NCBI GenBank assembly: GCA_029068555.1
Contig: JAIECJ010000079.1
Coordinates: 1-42,717 of the forward strand
Direction of reading: 5' to 3'
Source of the DNA: Lachnospiraceae bacterium
GTDB taxonomy: Bacteria; Bacillota; Clostridia; Lachnospirales; Lachnospiraceae
Length of the DNA stretch: 42,717 nucleotides
In this document: positions 1 through 11,400 of the stretch, one piece after another
Layout: every line of letters starts with the position of its first letter
How positions within the stretch are numbered: the first letter of the stretch is position 1
Notes under the pieces: model-generated
Told to the model about the DNA's origin: nothing
What the model saw: only the letters and a program-made list of their open reading frames with translations
The model's database searches: none
Translations under genes and position numbers: made by a program

Positions 1-189
1 CTGATGAAAACTGGCGTTGGTGTGAATTGTAACTAACCGGTTACTGTTCACACCTACGCCAAAGTAGTGGGAATCATTCGCCAAAATGCTTGCCTTTTAG
101 CATTTTGTGTGCAAAATCTGTTATAATTCACACCTCAATAACTTATAAGCTGATAAAAACTGGCGTTGGTGTGAATTGTAACACTAACC
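1..189. repeat. Compound palindromic repeat cluster at the left edge
   Basis: A 38-40 bp unit containing GGCGTTGGTGTGAATTGTAAC occurs directly at 1-38 and 150-189. Its 21-bp core at 13-33 is an imperfect inverted match (18 of 21) to 40-60, with a six-base loop, so 13-60 can form a strong hairpin. A further inverted match, GTTATAATTCACACC, lies at 120-134. Inside the 72-bp segment 40-111, an 8-bp perfect stem AAAATGCT/AGCATTTT occurs at 84-91 and 99-106. Open frames here are short and have no ribosome site. The pattern is that of an interspersed, non-coding palindromic repeat family; no transposase is seen. Confidence 0.75.
40..111 (+). repeat. 72-bp direct repeat, left copy
   Basis: Identical to 42646-42717 except for one base (T at 78, G at 42684). 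It begins GTTACTGTTCACACC and ends TTTTGTGTG, and it carries an internal 8-bp hairpin. The left copy has an inverted partner arm at 13-33; the right copy is not preceded by such an arm. Together the two copies bracket almost the whole window in direct orientation. Confidence 0.9.
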
Positions 190-222
190 GTTCAGCCTTT
201 GGCTTCCTGTTACAAATTTTTC

Positions 223-251
223 TTTACAAATGCCGCCGTGTGGTGTATAGT
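223..251 (+). promoter_or_regulatory. Promoter for the THF riboswitch-folT transcript
   Basis: A -35 TTTACA (223-228) and a -10 TATAGT (246-251) are separated by 17 bp, a good sigma-A match. Transcription would start near 258, about 45 bases before the riboswitch core. Called by eye from the consensus. Confidence 0.55.
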
Positions 252-302
252 GCCATTAGCGGCACTCCATTGTGCTGCGTGAAACTATTTTTATTATTCA
301 AT

Positions 303-402
303 GCAGAGTAGAATCGCGTGCGTTAAGTGCCTTGTGAACAGGGAGTTGTCACAGGGACGAAAAAACATTTTGTTTTGCGGTACGAGGTTCGCATCCCGCT
401 GC
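303..402 (+). promoter_or_regulatory. Tetrahydrofolate (THF) riboswitch
   Basis: The segment carries the hallmark pieces of the THF (folT) riboswitch class: a GCAG...CTGC closing stem (303-306 with 399-402), GAGTAG, GCGTTAAGTGC, then a stem built from TTGTGA and TCACA around an ACAGGGAGTTG loop, followed by ACGA and a terminal GGTTCGCATCCCGC block. These match the published S. mutans-type consensus in order and spacing. It lies about 100 bases before the folT start, between promoter and ribosome site, as expected for folate-responsive control. No clear terminator follows, only a 7-bp hairpin at 431-448, so translational control is more likely than attenuation. That last point is inference. 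Confidence 0.85.
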
Positions 403-509
403 TACATATTTGACATTTTTACGGTCTGAATCGAAAAGCCTTTTTCGAGGGTCTTGTTTGAAAGTCTCATTTGTGTAGTTTCCGGTTGCTGCATAAAGGA
501 GGTTTTTTT

Positions 510-1076
510 ATGCAAAAATTGAAGAAGCACTATCTGGACTCTATGAAGGAGCTCACAGTCACCAGAAATCTCACCCTTTGCGGGCTGATGGCGGCACTGG
601 CTATTGTCTTGAACTATACCACGTCCATCTTTATCACGCCCAATATCCGCATTGGTTTCTCCGGTTATCCAAACCGTGTTATCGAGTATATGTTTGGTCC
701 GTATATCGGGGCAATTTTCGGCGCTGTGCTTGACATCCTGAAATATTTCCTAAAGCCTGACGGGGGAGCCTTTTTCTTTGGCTATACGTTCAATGTGATG
801 GTTGCCGGTGTCATATATGGATTTATCCTGCACAGGAAACCCGTCAGGGTATGGCGCATTTTTATCGCGGAATTTCTGGTTAAGCTGATTGTAAACTGTG
901 GTCTGAACACATTGTGGATTGCGATGCTGGGCGGCAAGTCCTTTGTGGCCATTCTCCCTGCGCGCATGATTAAAAATATCATTATGCTGCCGATTGACAC
1001 GATGATTTTGTTCTTTGTGCTTACATTTATATCCCTTATTCTGAATAAATCAGCGTTCTCCGGATACAGACGCTAA
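510..1076 (+). CDS. folT: Folate-specific ECF transporter S component (FolT)
   Basis: FolT is the membrane substrate-binding subunit that captures folates and docks onto the shared EcfA/EcfA'/EcfT energy-coupling module. The 188-residue protein has about six hydrophobic helices. It carries family-typical stretches such as NIRIGFSGYP near the N-terminus and LNTLWIAMLGGKSF followed by LPARMIKN in the C-terminal third. The start is placed at 510 because AAAGGAGG (496-503) lies just upstream; an earlier in-frame ATG at 471 would put the ribosome site inside the gene. The THF riboswitch upstream supports folate as ligand. No ECF module genes are in the window, so it must share a distant one. The product call is strong from sequence and regulation together. 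Confidence 0.92.
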   Translation: MQKLKKHYLDSMKELTVTRNLTLCGLMAALAIVLNYTTSIFITPNIRIGFSGYPNRVIEYMFGPYIGAIFGAVLDILKYFLKPDGGAFFFGYTFNVMVAGVIYGFILHRKPVRVWRIFIAEFLVKLIVNCGLNTLWIAMLGGKSFVAILPARMIKNIIMLPIDTMILFFVLTFISLILNKSAFSGYRR

Positions 1077-1128
1077 TTGGTTATTTTCCTTTTTTTGCCG
1101 AACACGTTTTTCCCCTTTTTTCGTGCCG

Positions 1129-1162
1129 GAAAGTGTGCTAAACTATTGTTACCAACACTTTC
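1129..1162. other. Hairpin after folT
   Basis: GAAAGTGT (1129-1136) is inverted at 1155-1162 as ACACTTTC, around an 18-base loop. There is no T-run behind it, so it is at best a weak terminator or an mRNA 3' end structure for folT. It lies six bases from the MITE-like element. Confidence 0.35.
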
Positions 1163-1168
1163 ACTGCC

Positions 1169-1353
1169 TAGAGCGTGTTTGAAAAATGCTTTCTGCTAGA
1201 TGTGCGTCACAATTTGTGGGAGATTTGTGCCAAATGAAGGGCGCATAGCGGGCTATGTAACCTGAATTTGGTGCAAATATCACGCAAAGTGGTGAATACG
1301 ACGCATACGCGTCGTTATATAGATGGCAGGAATGATTTTTCAAACACGCTCTA
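1169..1353. mobile_element. MITE-like palindromic element with TA-flanked inverted repeats
   Basis: The ends are perfect 19-bp inverted repeats, TAGAGCGTGTTTGAAAAAT (1169-1187) and its reverse complement (1335-1353). The outermost base pairs read TA on both sides, consistent with a TA target duplication around a 181-bp body. The interior is an imperfect long palindrome, with local hairpins CATAGC/GCTATG and ACGACGC/GCGTCGT (1298-1304 with 1309-1315). There is no coding capacity. A second, half-length copy of the left arm lies at 29626-29717. Size, terminal repeats and TA ends fit a non-autonomous element mobilised by an IS630/Tc1-type transposase; the family assignment is inference because no transposase is present here. 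Confidence 0.75.
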
Positions 1354-1381
1354 AGAAGGGATTTTAACGGAGGGATACATA

Positions 1382-2281
1382 ATGGAATACAGTTACAACC
1401 GAATATGCGACGAGATGAAACAGCTTGTGAACAAATCCGCCCTGATATGGCTTATTTTTATGACATGTGTGTCACTTATTGTCGGAGTGTCCTGTCTGTA
1501 TGGCATTCTGCCTGCCGCAGCGCTCTGGTCTCTTGCAGGGATTGTCCTGACGGGGCTTGCACTGCTTGCCGCTGTTCACTTTTTTCATAAAAGGGTAAAG
1601 CTGCTGGCACAGAAACATCAGCTTTCCATAATGGCGTATCACGCCAAGCAGGTTATCAACAGCATCCAGCAGCAGATTCCTGATACCCTAATCAGCGACA
1701 GCAAGATTAAAATACGTTATCTTGCCCGCCACGGAATTGATGTCGATGCCGCACTCGCAAGGCTTGGGCAAAACATTGAGGCTTACAATGAACGTGCACT
1801 TGCGTTTCTTAGGGAAATCGACCGGCATGAAGATACCCTCTACGACCTGATGCAGGCAGGTGCATTGATACAGTACGGCACAAGCGCCCACGCCCTGAGG
1901 GTCCAGGCGAACGAACTGGGGCTTGTAACCCTCACAGACACGGCATTTTTTCATGAAATAGAGGCATATGCAGGCAGCCTTGACATTGTGCGCGCCAACT
2001 GGAAAAAGCTTTCCCTGGAATTGGACGAGGCTTATACCATCCTGAATGCGTATACCAGGTCGCTTGGTCTGAGGGAGGATGCTGTCGACAAGGATGGGAA
2101 TCACATGACTTTCAAGAAGTGGAACGAACAGCTTCAGGAAGCGTTCCATGCACTTGAGATTTATGACACCTCCAAAGCGAAGCAGATACTCAATGAGCTC
2201 GTCAAATTTCAGATTGACTCGGATATCACAAAGTCCCTCAAAGCGATCATCACAAACATTGATGATATGATGGCAAATTGA
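1382..2281 (+). CDS. Membrane-anchored protein with HPt-like (histidine phosphotransfer) domain
   Basis: The 299-residue protein has two closely spaced transmembrane helices (about 20-42 and 46-68) and a cytoplasmic helical part. Residues about 115-225 read like an HPt domain. The segment SAHALRVQANELGL places a candidate phosphoacceptor His170 in the usual H-x-L-(K/R)-x-x-A-x-x-(L/I)-G pattern, preceded by a GID..ALARLG helix and followed by a long EIEAYAGSLD helix. HPt domains pass phosphate between hybrid kinases and response regulators. No kinase or receiver domain is attached, and none is nearby except the AgrC/LytTR pair 30 kb away. The start is supported by GGAGGG at 1369-1374. It may be co-transcribed with folT or use a promoter in the element upstream. 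The HPt call is mine from the motif. Confidence 0.55.
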   Translation: MEYSYNRICDEMKQLVNKSALIWLIFMTCVSLIVGVSCLYGILPAAALWSLAGIVLTGLALLAAVHFFHKRVKLLAQKHQLSIMAYHAKQVINSIQQQIPDTLISDSKIKIRYLARHGIDVDAALARLGQNIEAYNERALAFLREIDRHEDTLYDLMQAGALIQYGTSAHALRVQANELGLVTLTDTAFFHEIEAYAGSLDIVRANWKKLSLELDEAYTILNAYTRSLGLREDAVDKDGNHMTFKKWNEQLQEAFHALEIYDTSKAKQILNELVKFQIDSDITKSLKAIITNIDDMMAN

Positions 2282-2301
2282 AAATCTTTGTACATAAAAA
2301 T

Positions 2302-2345
2302 AAAAAAGACATTTTCGGAAAAATTCTGAAAATGTCTTTTTTTAT
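2302..2345. terminator. Bidirectional rho-independent terminator
   Basis: A stem AAAAGACATTTTC/GAAAATGTCTTTT with an eleven-base loop is flanked by A- and T-runs, so it can stop transcripts in both directions. It sits 20 bases after the HPt-like gene on the plus strand and also downstream of the giant gene on the minus strand. Confidence 0.85.
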
Positions 2346-2358
2346 TTTTATGCACAGA

Positions 2359-2420
2359 CCCGTGCCGCTAAAGCGGCGCACGGGCCGAGCAGTGAGTAGG
2401 GGTAACCTTTTCCCCTGCTC
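2359..2420. other. Two strong GC-rich hairpins beyond the giant gene
   Basis: CCCGTGCCGC (2359-2368) pairs with GCGGCGCACGGG (2373-2384), with a bulge. GAGCAG (2387-2392) pairs with CTGCTC (2415-2420), enclosing a GGGG/CCCC stem. On the minus strand they directly follow the stop of the 4,519-residue protein and may protect or end that mRNA. There is no T-run of their own. The GC-rich paired-hairpin form also resembles a REP-like repeat, but only one copy is seen here. Confidence 0.5.
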
Positions 2421-2446
2421 GATTTACTGTCTGACTGAAACACGTA

Positions 2447-5400
2447 TTATTCCGTTGAACCAGTCCCCTCGCTGCCTGTATCAGGCGGTGTTGCCTCCTG
2501 TTTGGTTATCGTCAGTTGTGCACTTGTCTGGCTTGTCGTTATTCCAAGTTGATACTGAGCGCCTGACTTATACTCAAATGTCACTACTGTCCGTTGCGCG
2601 TCATCAACGCTCGATGTGCCAATTATCTGACCATCTTCATATACCTGCAGTGCTATGCTTGTACTCTGCGTACTGATGCTATAGGAGCCTGACTCAATGC
2701 CTGCATCAAATGCCATCCATACTTTACCTTCTACTCCGCGCATATCCGTTGTCACTGACGCCGTGTTACTTCCGTCTTCAAGCGATTCAATACTCCAGAT
2801 ATCCCACGCGACATCAATCTTACATTGTATTGCCCCTCTATGCATTTGCTGGCAAACACGAATCCACACTGTATCACCCTTACTCAGACTTATGCCTCCG
2901 ATTTTACCTGTCATTGACGAACTAAAATCATCATAATCATACTGGCTCTGAGTCGGGGTTTGTGAACCCTCACGATATAAGTATATATAACCATTGCTGT
3001 TTGATGTATCTGCCGTAAAAGTAAATATTCCATCTTCCGCTGCCGTATATGAAATCCATGCTTCCTCATTCTCTGCAATATTTACCGCGACTGATCCAGG
3101 TCTCTCCATTGTAGGTGCACCTATATTGGTTGATTCATTATTTGCCTCTACGCAACGGTATAATCCTATAGACCCACGCAGACTTTCCGTTCCGTTATTT
3201 GTCACACTAAGAATATACGGTCTTCCTGGTATTAAATCGTATAAGTTACAGAAATTGCCGTCTTCTTTTTTCCATCCATTTCCAGACATATCCCTGGAAG
3301 CATCAGATGCCAGCTGCAGCTGTACACCCAGATCCATTACCGCATCAGAACTTACGTTTGTATTGTCTAAACTACTGCAAATAACATAATCCAATCCATT
3401 GGGGGCACTGTCGTCCGATGATACAGATGGTACCATAATACGATACTGCACTGTCTCTCCGACTGCCAAACCACTTATAGAATTCCCCCCTATTGCCAAT
3501 TGCTCCAAGTCAGCATAATCTTCGGGTACTTTCTCGACATGGACAGTGTATGTCCCTTCTGTCATGGCATGATTGAGCATATATGTCCTTAATTCCACTT
3601 CGTTTCCGGCGGTTAGCTGTATGGTAATGCCGAATTGACTGTTTCCATTTCCATCATCGTCAGATACCTGCAGTTTTTTGTCCACCCACAGCTGTGCATA
3701 ATTGTCACAGGAGGTATCTGCTGTTCCATAGAACATGTACGTTCCATCCTCCGGCACTGTGAACTGAAATCTTGCCTCGGAACCATCCTTTACCGTTACA
3801 GACTTGGCATTATCACTCAGTGATATGGGATAATATGTATAAGGATACTCTTTCTCTGCGCGTATTGTGCCACTCCAATATCCGTTATTGTAATTTCTTA
3901 CCCTGAGTTCGTAAGTACTATTGGGATCAATTTTGCATGCAATGCTGTATCCCGTACCTACCAAATCTTTTACACCCATCTCACTGCCTGTGTCTGCTTT
4001 GTACATCGCCATCTCGATATTCTCAAAGTCCGAAGATGATGTCAAGGTAAATGTATAGTCTGCCGCTGTATTGTTTAAATTGCTAAAGGTCAGCGGTATC
4101 ACATATTCAGAACCGGAAGACACAACAACTGATTTGGAAGGAGCACTGGTACTGCTTGTATTAATAGTCCAACTGCTGGTCTGCTGCGGCATTGTACATG
4201 TGACACTGACGCTGCATGTATCACTGTTAAAAGTCTGCGCCAGTACTGTGTCGCCCGCTTCCAGCGCACTCCATATCTTATCGCTGCTATTCTTTTTCGT
4301 GCCTAACAATTCAAGCCTGTTTCCATTAAGTCTGTACAGGTTTATATAAGTACTGTAACTTGCTCCAAATCCATATCTGTCTGACTCCTTTGCCGTAAAA
4401 CAGAACCAGCACTCTCCACCATACTGCACCTTGACAGAATCTGTCGTAAACTCAGTTCCACTCGTCAATCCATAAGAGCCGTACTCTACATAAGTATGCG
4501 CCGATACAAAACAATTGGTACTGCTGCCGTCAAAATATTGAGGACTTACGCGCAGCTTACAAGACTGACTGTTTCTAAATGTATATACAGCATAGCAGTT
4601 GTCTGCCTGCCAATATACTGTCTCAGGAGTTATTGTATTCCCGGTATTGGAATCGGTGATTGCAATGTTAACCGGTTGATTTGCATCACTGGTGTAGAAC
4701 ACATATGACTCGCCTAGCTGTGCGTAGAAATCAAACTCCTCATATCTGTTGGAATTGTCAAGATATACCACTTCCTGGCTACCTGTATATAACCTCCTTG
4801 GCACAGTCTCTGCATATATTTCGACCTGTGCCTGCCCGACAGCTTCAAGGATAAGGCCTCTTTCGCCGTCGTAAGAACTCTCATAGTTCGACCAGTCAGC
4901 GCCACTGATGGTACTACTTGCAGCCCGAAAATCACTGCTGCTATCAGGCCTGTACATATACTTCACTTCACTACTATCTGTCACCTTGAACCCGAAGCGA
5001 TAGCTTCCTCTTTCACCGGCTGTCCAACGCACAAATACCGGAGTGCCATTTTTCAGGATCTTCTTCATGGCGTTTACGCCTGTAAGGCTTACTTCTTCTG
5101 CCTTTTTGCAGGTAAGCGTAAACATGTCGTCTGCCGATCCTAAGTTTGCTTTCCGTTCTATAACCCGGATATATTTTACTGCGCCTTTATCCAGCTCCAC
5201 TGCGTCAGATTTCCTGTTTCCATAATAATAATAATTATCCGGATTTAACAGAGCATCAGATATACTGTCAGTAATATATACATATACATCACTGTTTTTA
5301 CTGTCTGTTTCAAAGACATATACACCATCCTCTGCTGCCGTAAATTTGTAAAATGCCATGTTACTGTCACCGGTCAGCGCCACGTCTGCAGAACCGCCTG

Positions 5401-8400
5401 CATTGATTTCACTGACGCTGGCAATCTTTGTGATGGTTATCTTTGCAATCGCACTACTGCTGTCACTGCCTTGTGCACGCATCCTGATGTATGCCGGATG
5501 TTCTTTATCCAATGTAAGCTTAGTATTTCCTCCCTGATAGAGTGTGTTATAACTGCTTCCATCTCTGGAAATATATACAGTACAGTCTGTCTTCTCTGTC
5601 AGTGTGAAACTGTAGACTGCTGGATCCGACGGTGCAAAGAATGCATATTTCACCGTCGTATTTTCCGGTATCTGGTCTATGGTATTCTCGCCCTCCGCCA
5701 GTGTCTGCATATCCGTTGATGTTATCTTGATGGACGGTTTACTTCCCTCCGGCAGAGAACTATCCGCCATCAGTTTAAAGTAAACTGTCTTTCCTGCTGC
5801 ATATCCATATGTGTTGCCATTGTATATAATTTTTTTACTTTCATCGGCGATACTGTCATACTGATACATCTGCCCATTGTACACATTTGTCAAGTCAAAC
5901 AAATAATTAGCTGTCTTCTCCGGTGTAAACTTGAGCCATTTCTCGTCACCTGCATTCATCTCGAGCGTCTTTGCCGTCTCTGATACACTGACTGTCTCGA
6001 CGCTGCTGTCCGTGACTGCGCTTACACTGACTGTAAAATTTCCCTCTGGTTTTGTATCGTATGATACCGGAAAATAATACGCTTCGCCCGCATTCATGCA
6101 GTATTCATCGCCAAAGTACTTCATTGTGCAGCTTTCTGTGTTTAATGTCTTATACCACTTCATTCCTGAAGAAGCCACATATGCATTACTGCATTCAAAT
6201 GTGTATCTGCCGTCTTCAGAAGCCCTAAAGTAAATCCATACGTTCTCTCCCTGCTCTACCTTCGCAATGTCCACTGTGTAAGCTGTACCCTGCACAAGCT
6301 CCTCCGCTGTCGTCTCTGCGATGGAGAGGCTTACTTTCTTTGCCGCTGTCCTGTCCGTGTGGTATATTGCGTAAATAACTGCCTTTCCAAGCATTGACTC
6401 CGTGATGATAATCTCTCTGGGTGTCTGTATCCGGCTCGAAGAACCTGTGATGCCGTTTCTGTACTCATACACTACTGCACCGCCTGCCTTGATGCTGTAT
6501 CTGCCTGCCTTTGCCGGCGTAAATGTGTACCAGGCCTTGTGGTATGCAGTAAGCTCTCCGGACCCTGCCGGCGTTCCTGCCTTGATTTCTTCCGGACTTA
6601 CAATGCCTCGCTTAATCTGAAAAGTCTTTGTACCCTCAAATGCAGATGATGCTGTCAATCCAAAGACCACTTCTTCCGCTCCTGCAGATGAAACGAAATC
6701 TGTGTAGCCATTATTCCAGTTCATCCATCCGGAAACAGACACATAATTCAGTGTCAGACCGTCCGCCACTTCTAATGTCTCAATAAAATATCTGATATCC
6801 TTTGTCGTTTTTGTCCGGAAGTACAATGTCTGCCCTGCACTGACAGTCTGTACTTCTGCATTGTCTGTCAGCTCAATCAGTGTTTCCTGTTTGATGCTTA
6901 CAGTCACGTCAATATCCTCTGACGCTGTAACTGCAAAGACTATTTTGCTTCCCTCCGTCCACTTCACTGCGCTGACTGGTATATATGTGTGGATGCCATC
7001 ATTGTTATCCACATAGTATGTCACTGGAAGGCTGTATGTCTTACCGTCCGCATCTGCTGCTGTCAGTGAATACCGCCCCGTTTCTGTCACATAGTATACC
7101 AGATACTGTGTCACGTCTTTTTTCAACTGCAGTTTTGCCTCACCTGTCTCAAGAGGTACTGCGGCGCTCTCCATATTGGTGATGGTCACTGTGACGTCCG
7201 CTTTTTCGGCATTGTTTGTCACTCTGATGTAGATATCCTTTCCACTCTGTATAAACGGTGTACTGTCCGTGCTGTATGTCTCCGCTGTCAGGCTTTCGTA
7301 TACCCTGAATGTATCTACATCGGATGTAACCTCGCCTGCCTTACTGCTTACGGAAAGATTGTATCTTCCCGCATCTGATGCATGGAAATGATACCATCCG
7401 TTTGCACCTGCTTCGATATTTGCCGTTCCGCTCTTGATTCCGTTTCCGGACTCTGTCTCGATTTCTGTCAAGGCAACAGGCTGTATTGTCAGGTGGGCAG
7501 TTGTTGCCTCTGCATTACCGTTTTCAATCTTATAGTAAACTTTCTGCCCTGGACGAAGCACTTTATCTTCCGTAAAAGAAACTTCCTCTGTATTGTCGTC
7601 ATCAAGTCCTGTGCTTTCGTAGAACCGCATTCCATCTGCGCCAGTCTTGCCGTACTGATAGCGCACTTTCGCCGTTTTCTTTGATGTGAACGATACCCAT
7701 ATAGACGCATCTGCATCTACTGAAACGGCATTGTCCTCACCCTCCTTCAGCTCCTGTGCATCCTGCTTTGCGATCACAGCCCTGAAGCTGCCGCCCGCAC
7801 TGTCGTCTGTCTTTACAGTCAGATAGAATGTATCGCCCTTGCTGTAGTAACCGCTGAGTGTGGCGACCGGACTTCCGTCCTCTCCTTCTTCTGTGCTGTA
7901 TGTCAGCGATGCACCTGTCACTGTGAATGCAAAGTCATAAAGCCCTTCATTCTCTGCTGTCCAGTAATATCTGTATGTCTCTCCCGTTGTGAGTGTAACG
8001 GCGTCTGCCATGTCGGTCAGCTTTATGCTGCTGTTCTTTGATGCTGTAACTGTGACCTCCTGCTCTGTCGTCTCTGCTGTCGTAACCGTGAATGTCAGCA
8101 TTTCGCCTGCCCTGACATAGATTTCTGTGCCTGGCACGTAATTAGCCCTGGCTGCCCGCGCAGCGCTCTTTGTATACTGTGCACGCACCGTTTCCTTATC
8201 AAAGCCAAATGCATACCATCCATTCTCGGACGCCGCAAATTCAATCTTCCGGCTTAATCCGTTTGTCACTGTGACTGTCGCGGAACCACCTGCTTTTAAC
8301 GAAACCGGTTTTACTGAAGTGCAGGTTACCGTTACAGATGTGTCTGCATTTTTTGCACTGACTGTCAGTTTTACGTAGTCACCCTTTTCCAGCGCTGCCT

Positions 8401-11400
8401 GATAGGTAGCCGATGCATTTCCATAGTACCTTCCGTTAATCTCAACGGATGTGATTGTCACATCTGCACCTGCCGCAGTGAAGTCATACTCGCCTGCTGT
8501 GTCGGCATTGTATACCACGGTCTTCGTGCCGCCTGCCTCAGCGATGGTAAACGCAGCGCCAGTCTTCTCCGCCTTCTCAACCCTGAACTTTGCTGTCGTG
8601 TCCATTCCGCCTGCTGTGAGCGCGATGTAGATGACCGTACCTTTTTTCAGTTTTCTTGTGGAAAATCCTACATTCTTCGGGTCTGTATCTGTGTCTGACG
8701 AAGGCTTCGAAACCGCAGACTCACCATAATTCAGGCTTGAACCAGAAGGCGTGTATAATACACCTGTGTCAATCTTCTGTGCTGCGTCAGCCGTATATAT
8801 GGTATATTCGCTGGTTTCATCTGCTGTAAACTTGTAATATTTTGTCTCGTTTTGTTTGATGTCAATCTCTGTGCCGTCTGTCAGCTGCCCTGCCGGTGTA
8901 ACCTTAACATTATATTCGCCTGTTCCGGATATTACATAAGACACTTTTTCATTCTTCATTATTAACCTTGACAACGTACTATTGCCGTTCAGCGCTTCTG
9001 CCGGTTCGCCGTTTTTGTCAAATGCCGCAAAAGTATATACGTTCTCTTCCGGTGCAGTAAATACTACTGTACTGCCGCCACGAACCTTTATGCTGTCCGT
9101 CCCTGCTGTCAGCTGTGTATACTGTGTGCCGGAAACAGTGATGGTAACTGTTTTCCTGCCAACTTTCGCATCTGTCACTGTTACAAGGAAGTAATATGTC
9201 ATTCCCTTTGACATCTCTCTGTTGAAGCTGCTGCCCAGCCTGTCAAGCGGTCTGCTGTCGCTGTCATAAGCCATATAGCTTCCGCCGCTCGCAGATACGG
9301 AATATCTGCCATCTGCCGGCGCCCTGAATGCCACCCACTTCTTCTCGCCGTTTGCCAGTGTGAAGGACATGGATTTGTTCAGTGTGAGCATATCTGCGCC
9401 CAGCTTGTCAGCCAGATCCGCATTGCTCGTATCCTGGTAAATGTTGTCGCCAAAGTAACCGTCCGCCTCGCCTACCGCCGTGACAAAAACGGTCCATCTC
9501 GCGATCACTTTCTTTGTAATCTTTGATGTAACTGTAATCTGGGTGGTCCCTTTTCTCACTGCCTTAAATGCAGCCGTAAAGGTTCCCGGATTTGCTTTCA
9601 CTGTCGCCACCTTGGTATTAGAGCTCTTCCATGTGAGGGTATCTGTCTTCATATTTCTGGCATTTTTGTCCCCTCCTGTGAAATCAAGCGTGTAGGTACT
9701 TCCTGATTTTAACAGCATATATTCCGACAATGGTTTATTGCTGTTATTTGCATTGCGGCTGTCTTTATAAACCACTATCCTGTCGCCGCCGTCGTCATAT
9801 TTGTCCTTACCGTTGTCGTCATATCTGACTGCATTCGTCTTGCTTGCCGGTATATTGGTAGTCTTTATCTTTGCGCTCGCTATCTTCGCATCATATCCGC
9901 CATATACTGCTGTCACGGACACCGTATAGCTTGACAACCGTGTCAGACTCAAACCTTCCAGATTCGTCAGCGCATAGTGGTACGTCCATATCTTCTTCTT
10001 TGTGTCGTATTCACGGAATCCTTTCCATCCGTCATCAGACTGATACCGATGATGATATAAGGCATTATAATATTCGGCATTCTTGTACACAAACGACTTC
10101 CAGGCCCGTGTCGCATCTACCAGTTCGTTTGCGAGAATTTTTCCTGTCTGATCCTTTACCTCAATACGGAACTTTAAGCCTGTCTCCATTCCGTCAGCGT
10201 AATCAAAGCGAATCATTCCCTCTGTATCGTACACATCATACGCCTTGAGTCCTTTGACTGGATCAAGCGCTGCAGCAGAGAGCTTGATTGTAATATCTGC
10301 ACCGCCATTTTGCTTCACTGTCTTATCGGATACTTTCAGTTCCAGCGGTTTTGATGTCGGGCGCTTTGCCTTAATCCAATAGTCAAATATCTCCTCGTTA
10401 CCGTTGTATACCTGAGGAATAATTTCAAATGCACCATCCGGGTCCTCCCATGTGACATTCAAATCCCTGTCAGCATAAGTGGCGAGTTTGATATTTTTCT
10501 GTTTGTAAGTGAGATACTCACTCAGCAGGACGGTCGTTCCCACTTTCATCTTGATCGCCTTGCCTGCAAGACCGTCCACGGCTGTCGTAATATAGAGCTC
10601 GACGGCATTGCTTATGATATTCTGCTCTGCGTCATATGCAAATGCATATACCCAGCCGCTGCCCTTGAGACTTATCTTGCCGTTCTTGTCAATTGCAGCT
10701 TTTGCAGTCGTCGGGCGGAAATAGTAGTAGTCGTCGTCTTCCGCACCTACACGCACATAACCGTTTTCTTTCCAATTATACGGCTCGTCTGTTGTCCAGG
10801 AATGATCTGATACATAATATGTCAGCTTCGGATTGACATAATCTTTCTGCTGATCCTTGGTGAGGGCAAGCGGATACCAGATATAATCGCCTTCGTCTGC
10901 GTAGTTGATATCTGCCTGTTCCTTCTGCCAGTACTTGGCTTCCACATCAAACTTAACGCTCTTAGCAGAAATGTCAACACTATAGTATGCTTCGTCACTC
11001 GCAGAATCATATACATATTTTGCTGCCGATTTCGCATCCGTCTTTACTGTTGTCTTCCCTCTAACCGGCTGGTTTCCTTCTGCTGTTTTGAAGTAGCCGT
11101 TCAGCCCGTTATTTTGTGCCTTCGTCGTCACCAGCTTAACCGGCTTGCCTGCCGTGGCAGACTCGGATGCATCAATCTGCTCCCCGTTCGGGAAACTGCG
11201 GAGTGCACTGACATTGCGCACATATACCGTGTACTGGGTATTCGGCGAAAGTCCGTCAATTCTGCCCCAGAACGCCTTGCCTGCATGGTTCGTTACGTTC
11301 CGCTCCGTGTCCGCGATGAACAGATGCGCATCAAATGCATCATAATTTCCATTCTTAACTGCGTTAATCTTTGTCTCAAACTCACTCGCTGCGATGTTGG

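Noticed and set aside
1-189. CRISPR array
   Set aside because: Units are few, palindromic and unevenly spaced, with no spacers of constant length and no cas genes.
90-311. 73-codon frame at the left edge
   Set aside because: It runs through the repeat cluster, the folT promoter and the start of the riboswitch, with no ribosome site.
2480-2495. Sortase signal in the giant protein's PPDTG end
   Set aside because: No hydrophobic helix or basic tail follows, and the motif is not LPXTG.
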